Shown: piece after piece, positions 31,774 through 38,572 of the stretch
Layout of the letters: every line of letters begins with the position of its first letter
Numbering within the stretch: the stretch's first letter is position 1
Assembly (NCBI GenBank): GCA_945912145.1
Contig: CAMEBF010000010.1
Location: forward strand, 1 to 64,000
DNA length: 64,000 nucleotides
Origin: an uncultured Clostridia bacterium
Lineage (GTDB): Bacteria > Bacillota > Clostridia > Oscillospirales > Acutalibacteraceae
Reading direction: 5' to 3'
Translations under genes and position numbers: made by a program
Notes under the pieces: generated by a model
What the model saw: the letters and a program-made list of their open reading frames with translations, nothing else
Databases searched by the model: none
What the model was told of the DNA's origin: nothing

Positions 31774-33177
31774 ATGGAAAAAACAGAATGGGAAGCACTC
31801 AAAGAACAGCTTCTTTACACGCCGAAGCACGCGGCGTACACGATGACGGACGAGGAGATCGAAGCCGCCGACGATTTCTGCGAAGGCTATAAGGATTTCC
31901 TGAACAAGGGCAAAACAGAGCGCGAAGCGACGGACGAGATCATAAGTTTAGCCAAGGCGAACGGCTTTATCGAGTTTATTCCCGGCGAAAAGTACACGGC
32001 GGGAGAGAAGATTTATTACAATAACCGCGGCAAGTCCGTGATCCTGTGCGTCATCGGTAAAAAGAGCATTCTGAACGGCGTGAAGATCGCCGCCGCGCAC
32101 ATCGATTCGCCGCGTCTCGATCTCAAACCCAATCCGCTTTACGAGGACAACGAGCTGGCGTATTTCGACACGCATTATTACGGCGGTATCAAAAAGTATC
32201 AATGGCCGACCATTCCGCTTGCGCTGCACGGTGTTGTCGCGCTCAAGGACGGTTCTGTCGTCCCGGTTGTGATCGGCGAAGAGGAGGACGATCCGAAATT
32301 CGTCGTGACGGATCTTCTGCCGCATCTCGGTGCGGAGCAGAGCAAACGCACGCTCGGCGAAGGCATCAAGGGTGAGGATCTAAATGTTCTCATCGGCAGC
32401 CGTCCGTTTGCGAAAGACGATTGCTCGGAGTCCGTCAAGCTCAATATGATGAAGATCCTGTATGAGAAATACGGCTTTGTCGAAGCGGATTTTCTGTCGG
32501 CGGAGCTGGAGATCGTGCCGGCGTTCAAGGCGTGCGACATAGGGCTTGACAGAAGCCTCATCGGCTCCTACGGCCACGACGACCGCGTCTGCGCCTATCC
32601 CGCCGTCATGGCGGCGCTCGACGCCGAGGATCCGGAATTTACCGTGCTGTCCGTTCTGACGGATAAAGAGGAAATCGGCAGCGACGGCAACACGGGGCTC
32701 AATTCTTCGTATATGAAATATTTTATCAATTATCTCGCCGCAATGGAGGGCTACGACGGTTACGAGGTGCTGCGCCGCTCCGAGTGCCTGTCTGCCGACG
32801 TGACGGCGGCGTTCGACCCGATCTATCCCGAGGTCATGGAGAAGAAGAACGCGGCGTTCTGCAATAAGGGCGTCGCCGTGATGAAGTATACCGGCGCGCG
32901 CGGCAAATCCGGCACATCGGACGCTTCCGCCGAATTTATGGGTAAGGTGCGCGCCATGCTCGACGGCGCAGACGTCATCTGGCAGGTCGGTGAGCTCGGC
33001 AAGGTGGACGCAGGCGGCGGCGGAACGGTCGCGAAATACGTGGCGAATCTCGATGTGGACGTCGTGGATATCGGCGTGCCTGTGCTGTCGATGCATTCGC
33101 CGTTCGAGACTGTCTCCAAGCTCGACGTCTATATGGCATACCGCGCATTCTCGTCGTTCTTTAAAATGAAAAAATAA
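31774..33177 (+). CDS. M18 family aminopeptidase
   Basis: 467-residue dinuclear zinc aminopeptidase of the M18 family (aspartyl aminopeptidase-like). Metal and catalytic motifs: AAAHIDSPRLDLKP (His/Asp, about residue 110), TDKEEIGSDGNTG (Glu pair, about 295) and the C-terminal MHSPFETVSKLD with the last His ligand. Length and motif order fit the prokaryotic group that clips N-terminal residues from peptides. It starts 15 bases after the transglycosylase and ends at a strong terminator. Confidence 0.94.
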   Translation: MEKTEWEALKEQLLYTPKHAAYTMTDEEIEAADDFCEGYKDFLNKGKTEREATDEIISLAKANGFIEFIPGEKYTAGEKIYYNNRGKSVILCVIGKKSILNGVKIAAAHIDSPRLDLKPNPLYEDNELAYFDTHYYGGIKKYQWPTIPLALHGVVALKDGSVVPVVIGEEEDDPKFVVTDLLPHLGAEQSKRTLGEGIKGEDLNVLIGSRPFAKDDCSESVKLNMMKILYEKYGFVEADFLSAELEIVPAFKACDIGLDRSLIGSYGHDDRVCAYPAVMAALDAEDPEFTVLSVLTDKEEIGSDGNTGLNSSYMKYFINYLAAMEGYDGYEVLRRSECLSADVTAAFDPIYPEVMEKKNAAFCNKGVAVMKYTGARGKSGTSDASAEFMGKVRAMLDGADVIWQVGELGKVDAGGGGTVAKYVANLDVDVVDIGVPVLSMHSPFETVSKLDVYMAYRAFSSFFKMKK

Positions 33178-33191
33178 TCTGCGTATTTTTA

Positions 33192-33225
33192 GCCGGACGG
33201 AAAATCTGCCGTCCGGCGCTTTTTT
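33192..33225 (+). terminator. terminator of the prfA-M18 gene group
   Basis: GCCGGACGG (33192-33200) and CCGTCCGGC (33209-33217), then GCTTTTTT. Confidence 0.85.
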
Positions 33226-33230
33226 CAATT

Positions 33231-33582
33231 TTCAAAGTGCAAAGTTCAAAGTGCAATGTCGGAAAAGGCTTCGCCTTTTGATTCATTTTATAAAAGAGCG
33301 CCGCAGGCATAAAAATCAAGCCCGCAGGGCTTCCGATTCTTTTGCCGACAGGCAAAAACTTCACTTCGGCGAAGCCGAAACTTCATAGTCCGCAGGGCTG
33401 CTTCACTTGTCCCGTAGGGACAAACTTCACTGCGAAGCCCCGCCCACAGGGCTTCCGATTCTTTTGCCGACAGGCAAAAACTTCACTTCGGCGAAGCCGA
33501 AACTTCATAGCCCGGAGGGCTGCTTCACTTGTCCCGTAGGGACAAACTTCACTGCGAAGTCCCGCCCGCAGGGCTTCCGATG
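33231..33582 (-). repeat. modular hairpin repeat, copy H, expanded
   Basis: Reverse-orientation core with a TTCAAAGTGCAAAGTTCAAA left end, followed by a hairpin array in which a 122-bp segment is present twice (33330-33573). It fills most of the 513-bp gap between the M18 gene and the gene at 33691. The rest holds the M18 terminator and a TATAAT box at 33650-33655. Confidence 0.8.
33330..33573. repeat. two tandem 122-bp units within copy H
   Basis: Units 33330-33451 and 33452-33573 differ at only about four positions. Each contains hairpins TTTTGCC-GGCAAAA, TTCGGC-GCCGAA, AGCCC/GGGCT and TTGTCCC-GGGACAA, separated by ACTTCA linkers. Confidence 0.85.
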
Positions 33583-33690
33583 ATTGATTTTTTCATAAAA
33601 AAGTTGTAATTTCTGCGAAAAAGTCCTCTTTTTGGGACACCTGCCGTTGTATAATAAAAGTATCCTGAAACGGTAAGGAGGAAAGAAAAC

Positions 33691-34206
33691 ATGGAGTCAA
33701 CGGATCATGCGATCGCAGTTCTGCTCGCAGATAAAAGCGGCGGCGCAATCTATTTTGAGATGCGGCTCGTCAATAAAATCCGGTTCTGCCTGAACAAAAA
33801 CGACGGTCTGTTCCTCGATATGGCGTCAACGCAGACGCTGCTGCGGGATATCGGAAACGGATTTCTGGATGCAGAGGGCGCGTTCAACAGCCGGTTCCGG
33901 GATTATGATCTGACAAAATACGCCGAAGATTTTTACGCGGAAAGCGAGCCTTATTTTGCTTTTCGACGGCAGGTCGAAAAGCTGCCTGCAGACGTCCGGC
34001 AAACAGTCATCCTGATGACAAACGACGACATATGGGCGCACGGCGGCAGCGAAAACGGCGCGGACAGACTGTACCGCTGGGCAAAGTTCACATCAGACGG
34101 CTCCCGTTCATACGGCGAATGCGAAGCGTGGGATATGGGCGCAGAAACCGTCCCCTCTCCGGAAACGATTCTGCGCTCTCTGCTTGATGAAACGGAATCA
34201 AAATGA
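33691..34206 (+). CDS. hypothetical protein, 171 aa
   Basis: Soluble acidic protein with no family that I recognise. There is no signal peptide or membrane segment. A Trp/Asp-rich part near the C-terminus (NDDIWAHGGSENGADRLYRW, about residues 110-129) stands out. ATG 33691 has AAGGAGG at nine bases, and a TATAAT box lies at 33650-33655 with a poor -35. Its stop overlaps a candidate arginine-repressor site of the following argG gene. Confidence 0.72.
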   Translation: MESTDHAIAVLLADKSGGAIYFEMRLVNKIRFCLNKNDGLFLDMASTQTLLRDIGNGFLDAEGAFNSRFRDYDLTKYAEDFYAESEPYFAFRRQVEKLPADVRQTVILMTNDDIWAHGGSENGADRLYRWAKFTSDGSRSYGECEAWDMGAETVPSPETILRSLLDETESK

Positions 34207-34220
34207 ATAAAAATACTATT
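34203..34220 (+). promoter_or_regulatory. possible ArgR box upstream of argG
   Basis: ATGAATAAAAATACTATT resembles the Bacillus-type ARG box (CATGAATAAAAATTCAAG) in the first ten bases only. It is 72 bp upstream of the argG -35. Regulation is suggested, not shown. Confidence 0.35.
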
Positions 34221-34291
34221 TATACCGTATAATTCGCCGTTTTATACAATATTTGATGCATAAAACAGCAAAATATTTATACGATAGGGGC

Positions 34292-34320
34292 TTGCAAAAT
34301 GCAGAGGAACGTATTATAAT
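34292..34320 (+). promoter_or_regulatory. promoter of argG
   Basis: TTGCAA (34292-34297), 17 bp, TATAAT (34315-34320). Confidence 0.75.
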
Positions 34321-34362
34321 AAGAGCCGTAATCAAAAGTCATAACAAACGAGGTTTTGCAAA

Positions 34363-35592
34363 ATGGATAAAAAAGATATCAAAAAAGTCGTATTGGCTTA
34401 TTCAGGCGGTCTGGATACGTCCATCATCATCCCCTGGCTGAAAGAGAATTACAACAACTGTGAAGTCATCGCCGTTTCCGGTGACGTCGGACAGGGTACG
34501 GAGCTTGACGGCCTTGAGGAGAAAGCACTCAAGACCGGCGCGTCGAAGCTCTACGTACTCGATCTCAAAAAGCAGTTCATTGAGGATTATATTTTCCCCA
34601 CGCTGAAAGCCGGCGCCGTTTATGAGGGCGATTATCTGCTCGGCACGTCATTTGCGCGTCCCATCATCGCCAAGGAGATCGTCGAGATTGCCAAAAAAGA
34701 GGGCGCCGACGCAATCTGCCACGGCTGCACCGGTAAGGGCAACGATCAGGTTCGTTTTGAGCTGACCATCAAGGCGTTTGCTCCCGATCTTGCGATCATC
34801 GCACCGTGGAGAGAGTGGTCAATCAAGTCCCGTGAGGAGGAGATCGCCTACGCCGAAGCGCACAATATTCCGCTCAAGATCAACCGTGAGACGAATTATT
34901 CCAAGGATAAAAACCTGTGGCATCTGTCCCACGAAGGACTCGATCTGGAGGATCCCGCCAACGAGCCGCAGTATCTCAAAGAGGGATTCTTAGAGATGGG
35001 CGTCGCGCCCGAAGCGGCTCCCGACAAACCGACCTATGTCACGATTCACTTTGAAAAAGGCGTTCCCACCGCGATCGACGGCGTCGAGATGGGTGCGGTC
35101 GAGCTGCTCGAAAAAGTCAACAAGCTCGGCGGCGAGAACGGCATCGGTCTTGCGGATCTCGTCGAGAACCGTCTGGTCGGCATGAAGTCCAGAGGCGTTT
35201 ATGAGACCCCCGGCGGCACCATCCTGTATCGTGCGCATCAGGTGCTCGAGACGCTCTGTCTTGACCGCGACACGCAGCATTATAAAGAGCTGGTCGCGCA
35301 GAAATATGCGGAGCTCGTCTATTTCGGTCAGTGGTTCACGCCGCTGCGCGAGGCGCTTGCCGCGTTTGTCGATAAAACGCAGGAGACCGTCACCGGTGAC
35401 GTCAAGCTTAAGCTCTACAAGGGCAACATCATCAACGCCGGCACGACCTCCCCCTATACGCTCTACAGCGAAGAGGTCGCGACCTTTGATGAGGATCACG
35501 TTTACAATCAGGCGGATTCCGCAGGCTTTATCAATCTGTTCGGTCTGCCCATCAAGGTCAGAGCCAAACTCTCCCAGAATTGGGATAAATAA
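34363..35592 (+). CDS. argG: argininosuccinate synthase
   Basis: 409-residue ATP-dependent ligase joining citrulline and aspartate. The PP-loop AYSGGLDTS is at residues 13-21. [14 protein letters not shown] (about 127) and the later [11 protein letters not shown] and [14 protein letters not shown] blocks are diagnostic. The start has ACGAGG upstream. It is alone: argH is not downstream, and an intrinsic terminator follows. Confidence 0.97.
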   Translation: MDKKDIKKVVLAYSGGLDTSIIIPWLKENYNNCEVIAVSGDVGQGTELDGLEEKALKTGASKLYVLDLKKQFIEDYIFPTLKAGAVYEGDYLLGTSFARPIIAKEIVEIAKKEGADAICHGCTGKGNDQVRFELTIKAFAPDLAIIAPWREWSIKSREEEIAYAEAHNIPLKINRETNYSKDKNLWHLSHEGLDLEDPANEPQYLKEGFLEMGVAPEAAPDKPTYVTIHFEKGVPTAIDGVEMGAVELLEKVNKLGGENGIGLADLVENRLVGMKSRGVYETPGGTILYRAHQVLETLCLDRDTQHYKELVAQKYAELVYFGQWFTPLREALAAFVDKTQETVTGDVKLKLYKGNIINAGTTSPYTLYSEEVATFDEDHVYNQADSAGFINLFGLPIKVRAKLSQNWDK

Positions 35593-35603
35593 ACAGCAAA
35601 TCG

Positions 35604-35634
35604 GCGGTCGGCTTCGTGCCCGGCCGCTTTTTTT
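35604..35634 (+). terminator. terminator of argG
   Basis: GCGGTCGG pairs with CCGGCCGC (one G-U pair), followed by TTTTTTT. Confidence 0.75.
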
Positions 35635-35644
35635 GAAAATCCTG

Positions 35645-35673
35645 TTGCAAAGAGAAAAGGAATCCTTTATAAT
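35645..35673 (+). promoter_or_regulatory. promoter of dockerin gene
   Basis: TTGCAA (35645-35650), 17 bp, TATAAT (35668-35673). Confidence 0.75.
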
Positions 35674-35705
35674 AATAGTATCATAAAGGAAAGGACGAAA
35701 ATTCC

Positions 35706-36737
35706 ATGAAAAAATATGTCTCGATTTTTGCTGTTCTGCTGTTGGTGGTCATGCTGATGACCTCCTCCTCAGCAAAGACGCTGCGTCGCGGCGACGTCAA
35801 TTCTGACGGTTCGATCACCGCGACCGATGCCCGCATGATCCTCCGCGCTGCGGCAACGCTGACAACGCTGACCGATGAACAGAAGCTTGTCGCCGATGTG
35901 GACGGCAACGGTAAGGTCACGGCGAAAGACGCACGCATGGTGCTTCGTGTATCGGCAAAGCTCGATCCTGATTTTGAACCCATTGAGATCGAAGATCCGA
36001 CAGAGCCGACAACCGAGGAACCCACAACGGAAGAACCCACGACCGAGAAGCCCACAACGGAAGAACCCACGACCGAGGAGCCCACGACAGAAGAGCCGAC
36101 AACCGAGGAGCCCACGACGGATACACCTGCTCTTGACGGAGAACGGGTTGAGTATGAAGACTTTCCGGAGCAAATCAAAACATTTGCAAGCGGTCGTTTT
36201 GGCTTAACCGGATATTTTTATCTGGATGGTGAGAGAACGCCGGTACAGTTGTGTACGGACGGTAAAAATATCCGCGCCACAATGAAGATGTCTATGGAAG
36301 GTATGTCGGATATCTCTATTGATGTCTTTATGCTGAGCGGAAAATCCGGTTCTGATAAAAAAGTATATATGGCGAATTCCAAAAAGAAAATGTATTGTGA
36401 CGCTTCAGACATGATGGATGTCGGTGGTTTGGACCTGAGCTTTACTGGTGTTGATATGAGCGGAGCGTATGCCATTGTTTCCGAAGAACAGGAGTACACG
36501 GTTTATACGATTCCTGCATCAAACAGTAAGGTTGAAGTTTATATGATCGGTGACGAGATCAAGGGGCTTCGCACCTATGATGACCAAAACAACTTGCAGT
36601 CCAGAATTGATATTGATACATTTATCCCTGAATTTTCCGACGATGTATTCTCTATGAAGGGCTATGTACTGGTGGGACAGAAAACGCTAATTGCCAGTTT
36701 TATCGATCTTGGTGGAATTATCGGCGGCCTCGTTTAA
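35706..36737 (+). CDS. secreted protein with N-terminal dockerin and Thr/Glu/Pro linker
   Basis: 343 residues. Signal peptide about 1-23. Type I dockerin at about 28-90, with two calcium loops (GDVNSDGSITATDARMIL and VADVDGNGKVTAKDARMVL). Then comes a low-complexity linker of seven or eight PTTEE(P/K) units (about 98-138) and a 200-residue C-terminal domain that I do not recognise. Dockerins normally sit at the C-terminus of cellulosomal enzymes, so an N-terminal one directly after the signal peptide is uncommon. No cohesin or scaffoldin gene is in view. GGAAAGGA precedes the ATG. Confidence 0.85.
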   Translation: MKKYVSIFAVLLLVVMLMTSSSAKTLRRGDVNSDGSITATDARMILRAAATLTTLTDEQKLVADVDGNGKVTAKDARMVLRVSAKLDPDFEPIEIEDPTEPTTEEPTTEEPTTEKPTTEEPTTEEPTTEEPTTEEPTTDTPALDGERVEYEDFPEQIKTFASGRFGLTGYFYLDGERTPVQLCTDGKNIRATMKMSMEGMSDISIDVFMLSGKSGSDKKVYMANSKKKMYCDASDMMDVGGLDLSFTGVDMSGAYAIVSEEQEYTVYTIPASNSKVEVYMIGDEIKGLRTYDDQNNLQSRIDIDTFIPEFSDDVFSMKGYVLVGQKTLIASFIDLGGIIGGLV

Positions 36738-36754
36738 TTCATAATGCGAAAAAA

Positions 36755-36779
36755 GACGCTCTCTCGCGAGGGCGTCTTG
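36755..36779. terminator. bidirectional terminator
   Basis: AAGACGC (36755-36761) and GCGTCTT (36773-36779) with an inner CTCTCGCGAG. It is best placed for the minus-strand HD gene (TTTTTTCGC tract) but also serves the dockerin gene. Confidence 0.7.
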
Positions 36780-36792
36780 ATTTGTTTTCCGC

Positions 36793-37287
36793 TTATTTCA
36801 GCGCGAAGATCGTATTCAGATATTTTTTGCCGGTCGGCGTACGGAAGAGTTTGTAGCTGCCGAACATCACACTTTCTTTTTTAAGACCGTCTTCGTAGGC
36901 GTTGACGATAAAATCGGCCTCCATGAGAATACGGAGAATCACGTCGCTGCCGGGTTTGCCGGTGTGATGATGCGCGACAAGGTAACTGACCCGTTCGATC
37001 AGTTCTTCTTCATAGTCCAGCTCACGCAGCAGCTTTTCGGCTTCGGGCGGCCCCTCCTGCTCCTGTAGCGGGCCGTCGCACCGTCCGGATTTCGCTTCCG
37101 CATTCTTGATGCCGATGTCGTGTACGATCGCCGCCGTCCGCAGAATCAGCATATCCTGCGCGCCGAGCTTTTCGCCTTCGCCGATGAGCGTGGCGAAAGT
37201 ATATACTTTAATAAAATGCTGAATCCTCTTTGGGTCGCCGGAAAAATATTCCGTCATTTTTTCAATTAAAATACTGTCGTTCTTCAT
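36793..37287 (-). CDS. HD domain phosphohydrolase
   Basis: 164 residues. HD motifs: the first His in RIQHFIKVYTFA, the HD pair in AAIVHDIGI (about residues 54-55), HHHTG (about 106-110) and the distal Asp in LMEADFIVN. This order fits a stand-alone metal-dependent phosphohydrolase; substrate unknown. The ATG at 37287 has CAGGAGGCG upstream. Confidence 0.88.
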   Translation of the reverse strand: MKNDSILIEKMTEYFSGDPKRIQHFIKVYTFATLIGEGEKLGAQDMLILRTAAIVHDIGIKNAEAKSGRCDGPLQEQEGPPEAEKLLRELDYEEELIERVSYLVAHHHTGKPGSDVILRILMEADFIVNAYEDGLKKESVMFGSYKLFRTPTGKKYLNTIFALK

Positions 37288-37310
37288 GCTGCGCCTCCTG
37301 TTTCGCGTTT

Positions 37311-37339
37311 ATTCTATCATAATCGACATGGCGACGCAA
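37311..37339 (-). promoter_or_regulatory. promoter of HD gene
   Basis: TTGCGT (37339-37334), 17 bp, TAGAAT (37316-37311) on the minus strand. Confidence 0.6.
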
Positions 37340-37389
37340 TGAGTTTTGAAAAAAAATTAAGAAACAGTCCGATTTATCGGACACTTGAC

Positions 37390-37418
37390 CGCCGGCGGAT
37401 TGCGTCCGGCGTTTTTTT
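37390..37418 (+). terminator. terminator-like hairpin inside the sbcD promoter
   Basis: CGCCGG (37390-37395) and CCGGCG (37406-37411) followed by seven T. No plus-strand gene upstream needs it. The sbcD -35 box falls in its loop. Confidence 0.45.
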
Positions 37419-37428
37419 ATGGTATGAT
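37400..37428 (+). promoter_or_regulatory. promoter of sbcDC
   Basis: TTGCGT (37400-37405), 17 bp, TATGAT (37423-37428), 22 bases before ATG 37451. Confidence 0.6.
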
Positions 37429-37450
37429 AGCAAACAGAAAGGGTGATACC

Positions 37451-38572
37451 ATGCGGTTTTTACATATTTCCGATCTGCATCTGGGGAAAATGCTGAACGG
37501 TTATGATCTGTCGGAGGATCAGCAGTTTATACTTGGTGAGATTGGCAGGATCGCCGAAGAAGAGGCGGTTCAGGGCGTGCTGATTGCCGGCGATGTGTAC
37601 GATAAATCCAATCCGTCCGCCGACGCGATGGGGCTTTTCAGCGGCTTTGTTTCGGCGTTGGCATTAAAGCGGATTCCCGTTTACTGCATCAGCGGGAATC
37701 ATGATTCGGCAGGGAGAATTTCTTATTTTTCGTCCCTGATCCGCGAAAAGGGGATTTATGTAACGGAGCAGTTTGAGGGAACCTTGCAGTCGTATACCGT
37801 TCGCGACGAATTCGGCGAGCTGACGATTCATCTGCTGCCGTTTGTCAAACCCGTAACGGTGCGGGCTTTTTATCCCGACGAGAGCATCACGAATTATGAA
37901 GAAGCGGTCGCGGCTGTCTTGGCGCATTCGCCGATCGATCCGTCGAAACGCAACGTGCTTGTCTGTCATCAACTGATCACAGGATCGTGCAAAAGCGGCT
38001 CAGAGGCGATGAGCGTCGGCGGCGTTGAGAATATCCCGGCTGATCTGTTTGATGACTTCGATTATGTGGCGATGGGACATATCCACGGCGCGCAGAGAGC
38101 CGGACGCGAAACGATGCGCTACTGCGGCTCGCCGTTGGCGTACGATGTGTCGGAGGCAGGACGGCAGAAGAGCGTTACGATTGTTGATCTGCTCGAAAAA
38201 GGCGACAGCGACGTCCGTCAGATTCCGCTGAAGCCGCTGCGGAATGTCGTCGCTGTCAAGGGCAAATTCCATGATCTGATGCAGCGTGAGCGGACGGACG
38301 ATTTCGTCGGCGTCACCATCACGGACGAGACGGTAATTCCCGACGCACGTCTTCTGCTGCGCACCGTTTTTCCGAATATGATCGCGTTCGGCGTCGAAAA
38401 CAGCGTCGTGAAGACCGAGGAAATCGTGAACCGGCAGGAAAATATGGAAGAAAAATCGCCGATGGCACTGTTCGACGAGTTTTTCCGTCAGCGCAACGGC
38501 GAAAACGGCATGACGGAGGAGCAGGAAAGCATTATGCGTGCGATTTTTGAGAAAGCGGAGGCAGAATCATGA
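37451..38572 (+). CDS. sbcD: exonuclease SbcCD subunit D
   Basis: 373-residue Mre11-type Mn-dependent nuclease. Phosphoesterase motifs: ISDLHLGK (residues 6-13), AGDVYDKSNPS (about 48-58), SGNHDSAGR (about 83) and GHIHGAQ (about 215). It cleaves hairpins and blocked DNA ends together with SbcC. ATG 37451 has AAAGGGTGA upstream. The stop overlaps the sbcC start as ATGA, giving coupled translation. Confidence 0.95.
   Translation: MRFLHISDLHLGKMLNGYDLSEDQQFILGEIGRIAEEEAVQGVLIAGDVYDKSNPSADAMGLFSGFVSALALKRIPVYCISGNHDSAGRISYFSSLIREKGIYVTEQFEGTLQSYTVRDEFGELTIHLLPFVKPVTVRAFYPDESITNYEEAVAAVLAHSPIDPSKRNVLVCHQLITGSCKSGSEAMSVGGVENIPADLFDDFDYVAMGHIHGAQRAGRETMRYCGSPLAYDVSEAGRQKSVTIVDLLEKGDSDVRQIPLKPLRNVVAVKGKFHDLMQRERTDDFVGVTITDETVIPDARLLLRTVFPNMIAFGVENSVVKTEEIVNRQENMEEKSPMALFDEFFRQRNGENGMTEEQESIMRAIFEKAEAES

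Noticed and set aside
33330-33573. CRISPR-like array
   Set aside because: Only two long, nearly identical 122-bp units with internal hairpins; no short repeats with unique spacers and no cas genes.
35995-36125. DNA tandem repeat as a mobile or CRISPR element
   Set aside because: The periodicity is explained by an in-frame Pro-Thr-Thr-Glu-Glu protein linker.
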